Source: Parapristionchus giblindavisi (Eukaryota; Nematoda; Chromadorea; Rhabditida; Diplogasteridae). From it: a stretch of DNA of 64,000 nt. The DNA is taken from assembly GCA_943737045.1 (NCBI GenBank), contig CALSFV010000401.1, forward strand, positions 124,001 through 188,000, in the 5' to 3' direction. This document shows positions 50,681-63,330 of this stretch, in pieces. Numbering within the stretch: the stretch's first letter is position 1; each line of letters begins with the position of its first letter. The notes beneath the pieces are model-generated. The model saw only the letters and a list, made by a program, of their open reading frames with translations. It did no database searches and had not been told where the DNA came from. A program made the position numbers and the translations under genes.

Positions 50681-51887
50681 ATGTCTAGTTCTATTCCTAT
50701 AATAGTGAATCACTCTGATATTCCTATCAATCGTCGTATCATCATTCGTAATCCAACTACTCTTCCTTATGTCGTCAAGGTTCATCTACATTTATCTTCT
50801 TATTCTTATTTCTCTCATCTTCTTCTTATGGTTTCATATGTGTCATTTTCGCATTAACAAATTAATTTATAATAATAATATGATTTGAGGTGGTACTACC
50901 GAAGAAAGTAATTGAAGTAGATGTTAGTCGATTCATAGTTCAACCTAATACGTTTGCTATTGTTGAATTGATTGTTCATACTGATGAACTATCATATTTC
51001 CAGGTATATTGATTAGATATATAATCATATAATATAATATATTCAGAGTGATACGAATAAGATCAATATATATGCTCGTCCATTCTCGACTACGGCTTAT
51101 AATAGTCTAAGGTTATCTATTTATTTTCAAGCTTAATTAACTGCCTAAAACATCACATGAATAATAATTGATAATTTTTTTATTGTATTTTTTTGTAGAA
51201 TGTCGGTCAACTATAATCGTTTAAATGTCCTTTTTAGTATTTTTTGAAACTCAACTTATCACAACCTATTTAAAACATTCCTTTTTTACTTCTATTTCTT
51301 TTTCCTATTGTCATATGATGATTCAATAATCTTTCATATCATTTGATCCTTTTGATTACTTCAGAGAATGGGTTGCTAATGAAGGAATTGAGAATATTAA
51401 AGAGAAAGTAAAAACCATTATGGTTAAACTTTCAAAGGAATATTCATCTCGTGATGTAAGTTATTCATATTATTCAATGATGTTAAATGAATGATTAATG
51501 ATCCAAGTAGATCAATGATGATCTGAATCAATTTCATTGAATGATATTGATTGTATTGATTCAGAGTATCATTGATCTACCTGGAGATGCTCAAACAATT
51601 GAATCTATTCAATATGCTACTCCAATCTCTAAAGATGATCAACTTGATAGAGATACTACAACTGCCATTAGATTCGATGCTGGTACTCTATCTACTCTAT
51701 ATTTATTGATTGATTGATTAACATGCTTAAGATACTGTAACTGCATCTGGAATTGATGAATCTGAGAAGAAAATGATCGAGGATATGGGAAATGAGAGGT
51801 AAAGATTCCATTGATCGAAAATAAATATATTGATTGTATTTAAGTGGATGGAAGAATCCCTTAACTGGATGGCTTCCACGTTTTTGA
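50681..51887 (+). CDS. small MSP/ASH-like beta-sandwich domain protein
   Basis: Exons splice in phase to a protein starting MSSSIPIIVNHSDIPINRRI and ending GWKNPLTGWLPRF. The first ~85 residues (IIIRNPTTLPYVVKV, VLPKKVIEVDVSRFIVQPNT, FAIVELIVHTDEL, INIYARPF) have the alternating strand pattern and N-P-T/V-P-N-T placement of the major sperm protein/ASPM-SPD-2-Hydin immunoglobulin fold. The rest (EWVANEGIENIKEKVKTIMV, then an acidic tail) is not recognised. In nematodes MSP-fold proteins act in sperm motility or as adaptors, but nothing here fixes a role. The domain call is by pattern only. Confidence 0.5.
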
Positions 51888-52800
51888 TTCGAAGAAATGG
51901 TTATAACGAAGAATAAGAATAGAATGATAAAAGAGTGATAAAGATATGTACTGACCAAAGAGAACGAAGATAATGAACATGTTTAACATTCCAAAGAATA
52001 GATAGAAAGACATTGAAAAGATGAACAATTAGGGTTATGGCTTAACATTCAATTAGATACAGTAAACATTATTTCATTCTTATTCAATTAATGATAATAT
52101 AATAGAACACAATTGAGTATTTTAAGGGACACCCCAAGCGAATTTGACTCCGCATTAGCAATACTCTCTCGTGGATAAAGAAAGCTAGAGAGTGTGGCCA
52201 GAGCGAAGAGTTTCAAATTAGTTTGATGTGTGACTTTAAAATGAATTTACTGTTCATATTCATACTTCATATAATTTTCGCATTTTAAAGTGCTTTGAAT
52301 AATAAAGATGAGATGATGATGTTGTTTGTATCAGTGACGTTAACGTTTTATTTATTTGTCCATAAAACGAAAGAATGTAGTGATGTTGGACTGAATATAT
52401 AGAAATAAAGTATGGACTCTTTTATTACAATGAATGATTTGTATGGAAGAAGAAGAAGTGAAAGTGTAAATAGTTAATCTGTATTTATAGAAGAATAACA
52501 ATTGAAGAATGGTTAGAGGCAAATACATATATATTTAAATGATTACAACAATAATATAATGTATAGAGATAGATTGAGTATGACTCAGTGATTGAGAATG
52601 ATTGTATATGGTTCATGACAATGTTTTCATATTATGAGATCGTAAACAGATAAAGTCAGCTGAGTGAAGAAAGAATGAGCTGAACTTGTTCTATCTTTGA
52701 ATAACTGAGAAATAGTGAATGAAGATGAAGAGAAATAGAATGAGAGTGAGAAAAGGAGGAGGAGAGGAACATCTATATAAGGAACGATCTAGTATATTGA
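51888..52800. other. intergenic, no gene seen
   Basis: AT-rich sequence between the MSP-like and EF-hand genes. A GC-richer patch at 52125-52215 (gggacaccccaagcg...ggccagagcgaag) resembles none of the named repeats here. No exon is supported. Confidence 0.5.
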
Positions 52801-53150
52801 ATGAAGAAGTTAAGAATGTTCATTATCTATCTATCTATATTATTATTCACTACTCACTCATTATCAGCTCCTATCAAAGAAGAAGATTTAGTTCTTCCAA
52901 ATCAAATTATTCCTGAAGAAACTCCAAGTAAGTGTTATCTATATCATTTTATCAAATCTTTACCATTCTATTGTTTTTTTTCAGAACTAAAATAAAGTTT
53001 TAATATCGAAGTAATATAATTGTAGATGAGAAATTCGATCGATGTGATGATAACGAAGATGAATTAATGTCATTTGATGAATTCCTTCATTTAGATTATG
53101 TTTACGAACAAATTAAGAAAGAAGAATTCGAAAGGATTGATTTGAATAAG

Positions 53151-53210
<60 letters not shown>

Positions 53211-53727
53211 ATTTTGTTCATTGACGATTGATTTTCTAGAGATGGAAAGATTTCAAAAGATGAATATGACAATCATTTCAATGATATGGATTCAAGAAGA
53301 GAACAAGTACGAAAGAATTATTTCGAAAATATCTTCGAGGTATAATAATAATATTTGAATATTGATATATCCGAATATTAATATATATATTTGAATATTG
53401 AATATAGATAATATAGGTGTATTATAGGAGTTCGATAAAGATGGAGATAAATCTTTATCTGAAGATGAATTGATTGAAGTATTCAGAAAACGATTCATTC
53501 TTCAACCAAGAAACAATTTCGGAAAGGTATCCATTACTATTTTGTATTCAATCTAATCAATAATATAAACATAGATAATAAATGGATTCGATGTGGATTC
53601 ATCAGGTGGTTTGGATATCAATGAATACATGAAGATGGATAGTGAATTCCCATTTGATCAAACTGATCCAATTAAGAATGATAAGATAGAGAAGAATACT
53701 ATTGATAAGAAGAAATTATCATTCTAA
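52801..53727 (+). CDS. secreted EF-hand calcium-binding protein
   Basis: It starts [20 protein letters not shown], a signal peptide with likely cleavage after LSA. Exons joined at 52927/53026, 53149/53240 and further short introns encode several EF-hands. The clearest loops are [26 protein letters not shown] and [13 protein letters not shown], each with Asp/Asn/Ser at calcium-coordinating positions and Glu at position 12. An earlier partial loop is [15 protein letters not shown]. The organisation (leader plus serial EF-hands) resembles CREC proteins such as calumenin/reticulocalbin. It is short, however, and ends KKLSF with no HDEL-type ER retention signal, so secretion is more likely. An intron contains a (TA)n run (53155-53208). 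Confidence 0.8.
53155..53208. repeat. (TA)n microsatellite
   Basis: About 27 dinucleotide units lie directly after a splice donor in the EF-hand gene. Confidence 0.95.
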
Positions 53728-53858
53728 GTTATGGAGTTAATCTATCCTTCCACTATATCTGTACATTTAATTGTCAATCGAATTCAAAATGGGTCAATTT
53801 ATTATATGTACATAGATGTGTAAGATAAATAATAAGATATGAGGTAGAGCATTTAAAG

Positions 53859-56800
53859 CTAAGAACATGCACCCGAAGCTTTTACTGAAATAAAATGATA
53901 TATCTAGAATAATGGAATGAACTTACATAAAGTATTCCAAATAAGATCAGCAGCTTGAATCTTATCAATATTCTCTTGAGTGAGAACATACTCATTAGAT
54001 GATGCAAGTGATGATAGATCATATCTTCCTCCATATGATAAAGTTATTATTGTACTTCCATCACTTTTCAGATTATCTGCTGCATTCACTGTAGCAGCAT
54101 CCAATTTATTGTCTCTACACAAATGAATACGAATGAATATATGAAATATTTCTTGCAACTCACGAATTTGCAATTATGACAACTAATTGATCAGATGTTT
54201 TACTTTTATGATCTTGAAGATAGTATAAACCACTGAAAAGTACAATCTAATTGTTTGATTCATAAATGAACATACTCAATAATATTTGGATCAGTAGCTG
54301 ATGAATCGGTATGAATAGGATATTGATTAATAGAAGATCTAAGTTGTGAAGATGATAAAGACAACCATGCTCCAGCCCCGAATGTGGAATAATTTGAAGT
54401 TAGAGGATATGGAAATAGTGAACCATATGAATTAGATGATGAAGTGAATTGAGAATTGGTGAATAATTGACTAATTATATCACCATTCATATCCTGAATG
54501 AATTAATTGAATGAAGAAGAGAATAGTTAAGTAGAGAAGATATACTTCTTCTCCATAGAGTAACTCATAGACAAATGCTATACTCTCATTAACTAATGAT
54601 CCACTACATGGAGATGTTGTAATGATTGAACTATAATATGAATATCATTATAATTATATAGTATTCATTTTATTTAATACACTGTAGTAGTAGACATAGA
54701 AGATGATATATTTGATGTTGTTATTACATCTGTTATATGAAGACATGTACTCGATTGAGAAACTAAATAAATTGATTGGAGGAAACCAATATAAGATTAT
54801 AATGAACTTACACAATTGCTCATTGATATTGATAGCAGTATCGATTTGATTTGGATCAGATGTAAGATCAAGTGGTACATCATTATCATTAGATATACTA
54901 CTTAGATCAATTCCATTCATAGGTACTCCGATTATATTGAATGACTTCTCATTTCTCAATTTATCAGCAATCTCTACAGCATCTTCAACATATTCATCAC
55001 TGAACATTTCAATTACTTATCATTATCATTATTATATACTAACCTTTTCGATATAACAATTATTGATTTGATTGGATTTCTATGATTCTCATTGTAATAG
55101 ACAGCATTAAGACCACTGGAACTAAATTGTACAAAATGAAGAAGAATTGTAAACGAACTCGGCGATAATCGATTTCTCACTAGTTATATTAGCTTTCAGA
55201 TGTATCCCTTTTATAACAGCATTCAGTTGATCCAAACTATCTATGTTTTTAGCCTGTAATGAATGTTAATGTGATAATAAATATGAATAAAATAATTACA
55301 AGTAATGAATCATCGGAATCAGGATATGTAAGTAGAAATAATCGAAGAGGAACTAATCCAGTAGATGGATCACTTCCAATATAATATGAATTACCAGTGA
55401 AGGAAAAGAGAATATTAGTGATAAATGATTCGATTCCCTTAATTCATATGTTTAACTATTATTAAATATGTGTTAAATACCGTCGTCTCATCAGTTGATC
55501 CTTCATGTAAAGTGTAATCATATAACAGATAAAGATCTTGATATACAACTTCTCTTCCATCACATTCAGTTGGGACAATTGTTGAATAGAAATCTGTTGT
55601 ATCAGCAGATATGGTAGTCGTTACATTATCAAGGAATGAAGTCGTTGTATCAGCAGATATGGTAGTCGTTACATCATCAAGGAATGAAGTCGTTGTATCA
55701 GCAGATATGGTAGTCGTCACATCATCAAGGAATGAAGTCGTTGTATCAGCAGATATGGTAGTCGTCACATCATCAAGGAATGAAGTCGTTGTATCAGCAG
55801 ATATGGTAGTCGTCACATCATCAAGGAATGAAGTCGTTGTATCAGCAGATATGGTAGTCGTCACATCATCAAGGAATGAAGTCGTTACATATAGGGAAGT
55901 CGAAATTTCAGGATGCTGGCTCGAGGTAAGATCTGAGAAGAAGGTGGTGGAAACTTCGGGGCGCTTGGAAGTTGCAGGCTCAGTGGTAATTTCAGTTATC
56001 GTTGTTGGTGAAGTTGCTAACGGAGTGCACACACATATGGTACTTTCAGTTACTATAGTTGAAGTTTCTGACACTGTTGTACTCTCAGTTACTGTAGTTG
56101 GTGAAGTTTCTTGCTGTGTGGTACTCTCAGTTACTGTAATAGTTGAAGTTGCAGGCCCTGTGGTACTGTCAGTTACTGTAGTTGGTGAAGTTTCTTGCTG
56201 TGTGGTATTCTCAGTTACTGTAGAAGTTGAAGTTGCAGGCACTGTGGTACTCTCAGTTACTGTAATAGTTGAAGTTTCTGGACCTGTGGTACTGTCAGTT
56301 ACTGTAGTTGGTGAAGTTTCTTGCTGTGTGGTATTCTCAGTTACTGTAGAAGTTGAAGTTGCAGGCACTGTGGTACTCTCAGTTACTGTAATAGTTGAAG
56401 TTTCTGGACCTGTGGTACTGTCAGTTACTGTAGTTGGTGAAGTTGCAGGCCCTGTGGTACTGTCAGTTACTGTAGTTGGTGAGGTTTCTGGACGTGTGGT
56501 ACTGTCAGTTACTGTAGTAGTTGAAGTTTCTGGACGTGTGGTACTGTCAGTTACTGTAGTAGTTGAAGTTTCTGGACGTGTGGTACTGTCAGTTACTGTA
56601 GTAGTTGAAGTTTCTGGACCTGTGGTACTCTCAGTTGCTGTAGTTGGTGAGGTTTCTGGACGTGTGGTACTGTCAGTTACTGTAGTAGTTGAAGTTTCTG
56701 GACGTGTGGTACTGTCAGTTACTGTAGTAGTTGAAGTTTCTGGACCTGTGGTACTCTCAGTTTCTGTAGTTGGTGAGGTTTCTGGACGTGTGGTACTGTC

Positions 56801-58886
56801 AGTTACTGTAGTAGTTGAAGTTTCTGGACCTGTGGTACTCTCAGTTACTGTAGTAGTTGAAGTTTCTGGACCTGTGGTACTGTCAGTTACTGTAGTTGGT
56901 GAGGTTTCTGGACGTGTGGTACTGTCAGTTACTGTAGTAGTTGAAGTTTCTGGACGTGTGGTACTGTCAGTTACTGTAGTAGTTGAAGTTTCTGGACGTG
57001 TGGTACTGTCAGTTACTGTAGTAGTTGAAGTTTCTGGACCTGTGGTACTCTCAGTTACTGTAGTTGGTGAGGTTTCTGGACGTGTGGTACTGTCAGTTAC
57101 TGTAGTAGTTGAAGTTTCTGGACCTGTGGTACTCTCAGTTACTGTAGTTGGTGAGGTTTCTGGACGTGTGGTACTGTCAGTTACTGTAGTAGTTGAAGTT
57201 TCTGGACCTGTGGTACTCTCAGTTACTGTAGTTGGTGAGGTTTCTGGACGTGTGGTACTGTCGGTTACTGTAGTTGGTGAAGTTGCAGGCCTTGTGGTAC
57301 TCTCAGTTACTGTAGTTGGTGAAGTTGCAGGCCCTGTAGTACTCTCAGTTACTGTAGTTGGTGAAGTTGCAGGCCCTGTAGTACTCTCAGTTACTGTAGC
57401 AGTTGAAGTTTCTGGATGTGTGGTACTGTCGGTTACTGTAGTTGGTGAAGTTGCAGGCCCTGTGGTACTGTCAGTTACGGTAGTTGGTGAAGTTGCAGGC
57501 CTGGTGGTACTTTCGGTTACTGTAGTTGGTGAAGTTGCAGGTCTTGTGGTACTTTCGGTTATTGTAGTTGGTGAAGTTGCAGGTCTTGTGGTACTTTCGG
57601 TTACTGTAGTTGGTGAAGTTGCAGGTCTTATGGTACTTTCGGTTACTGTAGTTGGTGAAGTTGCAGGCCTTGTGGTACTTTCGGTTACTGTAGTTGGTGA
57701 AGTTGCAGGCCTTGTGGTACTTTCGGTTACTGTAGTTGGTGAAGTTGCAGGTCTTGTGGTACTTTCGGTTACTGTAGTTGATGAAGTTGCAGGTCTTATG
57801 GTACTTTCGGTTACTGTAGTTGGTGAAGTTGCAGGCCTTGTGGTACTTTCGGTTACTGTAGTTGGTGAAGTTGCAGGCCTTGTGGTACTTTCGGTTACTG
57901 TAGTTGGTGAAGTTGCAGGTCTTATGGTACTTTCGGTTACTGTAGTTGGTGAAGTTGCAGGCCTTGTGGTACTTTCGGTTACTGTAGTTGGTGAAGTTGC
58001 AGGCCTTGTGGTACTTTCGGTTACTGTAGTTGGTGAAGTTGCAGGCCTTGTGGTACTGTCAGTTACTGTAGTTGGTGAAGTTGCAGGTTGTTTGGTTGTA
58101 GACGCCGTAGTTGTGGTTATTGAAATGGATGACGTGTCTGATATAATGAATATATAAGATGAATGATCTATCTTGATAACTAACCAGTTGATTCTACGAT
58201 AGGAATTGGTTTATCACAGAATTGCATCTCCGTATCTATAAAAGAGGAGAATATAATATATTCATTTACATTACACATTCTTTTCGAAGCTCTAACGGTT
58301 AATGTATTCTTTGGTACAGCAGTACGGGAAGCCGATTTTTTTGGCCTTCCGAACATTTTCTCCTACCTTGATATAAAATGAAACATTGTCATAAATATGA
58401 CTAACAATGGTAAATAATCCCCAGGGGAGTTATGATTAGATTGATGTCGGATGACAGTGCACTATTATATTCCACATAAAACGACAACAACAAAAATTAG
58501 TTTTTGCTTTTTCCGCACCCCCCCCCCCTTCAGAATGTCATTTCCCTCGACAGTCTCTCATATATCTTTTCATTTCCATTTAAATATTTCAATATGGGAC
58601 TCACTTTCAACATTAACATTAGATATTTCATCTGATTCTTGTAGTTTAATCTGTATAGATTCTAAATCGGGTAATTCAGATGATGTTGATAAAGCAACTC
58701 CTGATGTATATACAACTGTATTTGTACCTCCATTATATGATCTGAAGAATGAATTAATTGATTAGTCATTATTGGATATATGAACAAACTCAAATCGTGA
58801 GATATCAATTTGATATGAAATATCTTCTTCAATGAGTACACTTCTTTTCCATTGCATATTTCCTCCTTCTAATGTTGATATCATCT

Positions 58887-58929
<43 letters not shown>

Positions 58930-59505
58930 ATATGAAATACACTAATGATTATTACCATTTGAGTAACTTGAACAACTGTATCTTTATATAAATCAGATGA
59001 TGAATCACTCAATGAATCATCCCATTCCATATCCATAACTAATTGGGCACTAAACAAATATTGAACCCTCGTATGAACTCTTCTTAACAAACCCAAACAT
59101 TTGTGCATTGCATTGAGAGGAAGAAGGAGATACTGTAGATGAATGTGATGGAGTACATGTAATCATATATAACTAATATAGAAAGAGATAAGATATGAAA
59201 TACTTGTATCAGATGTAGATGTAGATGATATGATGATTAGAGTTATTCCAATTGCAGATAATACAAGACCAAGAATGAGAGATGCAATAGATAGTATTTG
59301 GAATAATCGTGAAGAAAATACATGAGCCATTGGATGGGAGGAAGCAATATGACCATATAATGTCTTATCAGTAGATGGAAACACTTCACACACCCTCTTC
59401 TATTCTTTATTCATCCTTATCTCATACCATTTATTCTTATCTTTACTCCAATACATCATACAATATATGCAATGATACATCTACAACATCCTCATTATAT
59501 TCCAT
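53859..59505 (-). CDS. transmembrane mucin-like protein with SEA and vWA-like regions
   Basis: Exons on the minus strand give, from the N terminus: a short cytosolic part (tentative start 59505), a transmembrane helix (FQILSIASLILGLVLSAIGITLIII), and a SEA-like region (FGAQLVMDMEWDDSL, DSSSDLYKDTVVQV, SYNGGTNTVVYTSG). About fifty 14-residue TTVTESTTRPATSP repeats and about six 16-residue TTSFLDDVTTTISADT repeats follow. The last part has two vWA-like stretches (NAVYYNENHRNPIKSIIVIS, VEIADKLRNEKSFNIIGVPM; then QLVVIIANS, AADNLKSDGSTIITLSYGG). It ends ...LLKASGACS. This is a type II membrane topology with a heavily O-glycosylatable stalk and adhesive-type domains. A cell-surface or apical matrix role is inferred. 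No named family is recognised. The exact start and some junctions are unsure. Confidence 0.65.
55590..55885 (-). repeat. 48-bp coding minisatellite (about 6 units)
   Basis: The unit gtatcagcagatatggtagt... recurs every 48 bp and encodes TTSFLDDVTTTISADT on the minus strand. Units are almost identical, differing at single bases such as gttaca/gtcaca. It is part of the mucin gene. Confidence 0.95.
56030..58095 (-). repeat. 42-bp coding minisatellite (about 49 units)
   Basis: The unit (gttactgtagttggtgaag... on the plus strand) repeats every 42 bp without frame change. On the minus strand it encodes 14-residue Thr/Ser/Pro units. Variants form blocks: GCAGGY-type (RPATS) units dominate 57270-58095, and TCTGGA-type (GPETS/RPETS) units alternate in a higher-order pattern over 56450-57270. 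Confidence 0.95.
58450..58561 (+). mobile_element. solo end of the 15.3-17.2 kb fold-back family
   Basis: The segment (acagtgcactattatattccacat ... ttccctcgacagtctctc) matches the right terminus of the fold-back element at about 17112-17197 (gcagtgtactattttattccacatc ... ttccctcagacaggctctc). A C-run replaces part of the middle. It lies in a mucin-gene intron. Confidence 0.65.
58890..58927. repeat. (TA)n microsatellite
   Basis: About 19 units lie within a mucin-gene intron. Confidence 0.95.
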
Positions 59506-59802
59506 CTCTATCTACTTCTTCTATTCTCTCATATTCCTCCTTCTACCCTATTCTATCACTTTCTATTTCTCTTCTAATTAATCCCAATTGCTCTATTGTA
59601 CCTTCTTCAACATCAATCCCTGTAGAGAGTTTTAAAAAAAACAATAGAATTACCCCAAGAGAATTATTCCCAGTCTTATATGAAAGTGATTTTTTTTCTT
59701 CCATTAGATATAACTGAATTATTCCTTTACATGGCTGGGAATAATTTTCTTGGGGAATTTTTTATGTGCTTTATACACATGTATTGTTTCATGATGAGCA
59801 TG

Positions 59803-59844
<42 letters not shown>

Positions 59845-59874
59845 TTACTTTTCTTTATATCTGCATAGCGTGTC

Positions 59875-59879
<5 letters not shown>

Positions 59880-59957
<78 letters not shown>

Positions 59958-59980
59958 TCTCTCTCTCTCTCACTCTCCCC
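59880..59980. repeat. (CT)n microsatellite
   Basis: About 100 bp of nearly pure ct dinucleotides with one ccct interruption. The serine/leucine frames over it are artefacts. Confidence 0.95.
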
Positions 59981-60264
59981 CTCCCTCCCTCTCTCGCTCT
60001 CTACTCGCACTACAATCGATTCTTACTTCTTCTTCTTCTCTTCTTCTTACTCCATATTTGGACTCAAACTGACCTCATTTTTCACTATACGAATTCATTT
60101 ATGCTTCTGCATTAGAAACCAACTTCTCATCTACCTCACAATATCTTTATTATCTTTTCAATTATCTCAACTCTCACAAAATAAGATACTGCACATGCTT
60201 TTCCCAGATACCGGAATGCTTGAGTCTTTTTTCCTCTTTGTTTTTTTTTGCTGAACTCTACGAA

Positions 60265-60588
60265 CACGGCGGTTCATTGGAGGACAACTCCTACATTTAA
60301 CTTTGGCTTGAAGCCTCCCGCACTATGAAAAATCAGCAAAGTTGATTTGCACCGAGCTGGATTCGAACCCACGAGGTTCGGATCGCCACACAAAAGCTTT
60401 AGCCACTAAACCATATCAGCATGTGTCGCAACTCTTAAAACTCGATGATAGCTCTAGTCTGAAGCGTCGTATGGCGAGCAGCGCTCATTCATATCGTATC
60501 TAACTTTCGCGCCGGGAGGATCCCTCAGTTTGCGATACTCAGTTTGAGATTGCGGGAGCTCCTTAGTTACTATCATTGAACCGCCGTG
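60265..60588. mobile_element. 324-bp TIR element carrying a tRNA-like segment
   Basis: The ends are CACGGCGGTTCATTG and, inverted, CACGGCGGTTCAATG. No target duplication was found. Inside, on the minus strand at about 60355-60415, a B-box (GGTTCGAATCC) and a one-mismatch A-box (TGGTTTAGTGG) occur at tRNA-like spacing. The cloverleaf stems do not pair well. Confidence 0.6.
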
Positions 60589-61311
60589 AAATGAGACAGA
60601 AGCTTGAAATGAATAAATATTAATCAGTTCGTGATCGGTATTGAAATAGGACGAATACAGTATCCATGACTTTGGTTCTTTTCTTCCAACCTTCCTTTCT
60701 TTCCTTCCCTTCCAGTCATGGCCTACATTATATAATTCTCAATCTTCATACTTATTTCCTTCTTATGAAAGAGTACAATAACATTCATTAGTATGGCTCA
60801 TTTGTCGTTTATTAATCATCACAATTTCCTTTTTCTCTCATTTCCAATGAATCATTGTATTGTTTCCCGTTGAAGCTCTCTTCGTGGATGTTCTTTAGCT
60901 TTCGTTCATTCATAACTCTATTCTTCTTAATATATTTGAACATTGTTCATTGTTCCCCCTTTCCTCAATATATTCATTCTTCCAGTTTCTTTTATTCTTT
61001 TCAATCTATTATATAATTACCATAAATTGTTGATTAATTTAGTGAAACGTTGTTGTTGTATGTAAGTGGTGGGTATAATGTGTGGTATCTTTCTTCTTCT
61101 CTATATCAGGTCTTAGTGTGCCTAAGGGGTATACACTGTCATCGATCGATCAATACAATGGCTCTCTCTATTCTTCACTCCGTCTCTCTCTCTCTCACCC
61201 TTGCAATTGATCGTTTCCTTTCTTGTTCTTGTTCTATTCCGTTCCTTATCCCATCAGATATTACACATGATTCTTCTTCCTTTTCATTTCCATTTGTACT
61301 TGTAGTTCTTT

Positions 61312-63330
61312 CAGAGATAGGATTAATAGTGGAGGAAGTCAATTGGGAGAGAAGAATATCTCCTTCTCTCCTCAAATGACAGTTATTCCTAACTACGGAA
61401 TGGTTTTATGTGGACATCATGATCAATTTGCCCATCGATATAGAGGACATCGAATAGAAAAGTATGTTGATACATTCTATTCCATCTCTCCTTTGCCTCT
61501 TCTTCCATACAATAAATGATACCAATTGTATGGATGTACTGTTCGATATGGGAAAGTTCCACATATCAAATATGGACAGTTTACTTAGATATTGAAATAG
61601 AATAGAATTGAAGAGTTATGAAAAGATGTAATGGGTGTGTTGATGTAACTGTCTTTCTTCCTCTAGAATCGATACTCAATGAAAGAAAACGATTACAAGT
61701 AAACGAGTTTCACATACCTTTTTACTTTGTTGGTCATACTCTTTAGATAGAATAAAGATTGAATTCATATTTTGTTTCTTTTGTAGTAGTGAATTTGGAA
61801 TGAACATCATAAGTTTGTCCATCTTGTTTTCGATTAAAAAGTATTGATTAGAGTAGATGATTGTAGATGAAGAGTGAATTACTTCATCCATCCTTTATTT
61901 GGAAGGGATTGAAAGTATTATAGGGTATATAAACGACTTGTAAGATAAACTGTACATCATGGATATCGATATATAATAATAAGTATATTTGTAGAGTTAA
62001 ATTTGGAGTGCCAATCAATGAAGCCTTCTCACACGATATCCCTGCTACTTTATTAGTTAGTTTATATATAAATGAATGAATTGATTCATTTATGATTATA
62101 GATCCTTCTATTAAAAGTGAATAAGGAAGGACCTAGTAAAAAGGATATATGGAGAGCTCCTGGAAATCAAGTAGAATTATTTATTAATTATGATTATATA
62201 ACTAATATGCTCGATATCAGGCTCATGTTCGAAAATTATCTCATATAATGCAAAATGGTCGATTGGTAAACATATCTAACTTTAGTGTATATACTGCTGC
62301 GTCTGTTATTAAGGTATTTTATTATACGTAATCTATATATTATTAGAGTGAATGAATGAATTTGTCTAATTATATTGATACGCAAGACATTATATTTTAC
62401 TCTTAGAGATAATATAAATTAGATTGAATGGTTTTAATGATATTAGATGCATCAACATTACTTTTTTACAAATACAATTATGATGTTTGAAATGTGTTTG
62501 ATAGAATATAAATATATAGAGATTGTTTATATTACAGAAGTTTCTATCTAAACTACCAGGAGGAATATTTGGAATTGAGAATGAAAGACTACTATTCAAT
62601 GCTGTATTGATGAATGCTAATGACGGAGATAAAATGAGACAGATATTTTATCGGTTAGTCAATACTAATTGTATCTCTTTATCATCCATCACTATTCATT
62701 CTCTTATTATTCTTTCTTCTCAACCATATTCATACTTCGTTGTACTCTTTGTAGTCGTTGAGAAAGGGAGGGGAGGGAGTGTGTATTGTTTGACCCAATG
62801 AGTGCTCTTTATTCTATTCTTCTTCCCCTTTCTCAGTCTCATCCATGAAAGTGAAATAGAAATGAATGAATATATATATATTCAGATTAGTATGTTCACT
62901 ACCAGTTGCATCTCAACATGTCTTAGTTCTTCTATTTGGTACATGGAGAGGAATATCAGATGTTTCTGATGAATTAGGAACTAAAATGACTGGAGATGCT
63001 ATTGGAATATCTGTTGCTCCTTCATTATTTCATTCTTGTATTCATGATGCTAATAAGGTATATCAATTATTGATTGATTTGATTGAATCAATTGATTATA
63101 GGTAAAAGTAGAAGATGTTCAACGATTCAAATTAGCATCTCAAGTTGTCACAATGATTATTAATTCATTTGGACATACTAATCTATTCCCAAGGTATTGA
63201 TTAAATCATTATATTGATTGATGAATCAATGTTATTATGCAGAGAATGTTATGAATTCTATGGTCGTATAACAGGACGAACTCTTCGAGTAAATGAGAAT
63301 TGGTTATTCACATTTACATTACCATCAAGT
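61312..63330 (+). CDS. RhoGAP-domain protein (partial)
   Basis: From an acceptor at about 61311 the exons encode a lead-in (SGGSQLGEKNISFSPQMTVI) and a RhoGAP domain. The domain runs KFGVPINEAFSHDIPATLL, then GPSKKDIWRAPGNQ, whose Arg occupies the arginine-finger position (usually FRXSG). Next come FSVYTAASVIKKFLSKLPGG, SLPVASQHVLVLLFGTW and TGDAIGISVAPSLFH, whose N/S-V-A-P-S pattern fits the catalytic core helix. The domain stimulates GTP hydrolysis on Rho-type GTPases. After the domain the frame ends at a donor near 63330 (TFTLPSS). The 5' exons and everything 3' of this are not seen. The particular RhoGAP subfamily is not identified. Confidence 0.75.

Larger units (their letters stand above)
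59506..61311. other. intergenic with microsatellites and a TIR element
   Basis: It contains (TA)n at 59813-59838, (CT)n at 59880-59980 and an inverted-repeat element at 60265-60588. A frame at 61159-61311 might include an upstream exon of the RhoGAP gene, but no splice join was convincing. Confidence 0.6.

Noticed and set aside
55611..58157. 848-residue plus-strand open frame (VVLSVTVVGEVAG repeats)
   Set aside because: It is the antisense shadow of the 42-bp mucin repeat. The minus strand has signal-anchor, SEA-like and vWA-like exons on both sides and splices in frame, whereas the plus frame has no flanking coding exons.
59766..60254. 162-residue frame through (TA)n and (CT)n runs
   Set aside because: The composition is wholly dictated by the microsatellites.
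61159..61379. Plus-strand frame MALSILHSVSLSLTLA as the start of the RhoGAP gene
   Set aside because: It runs in a different frame from the RhoGAP exons and ends at a stop. The RhoGAP reading frame is better explained by an acceptor at about 61311 (ttctttcag).
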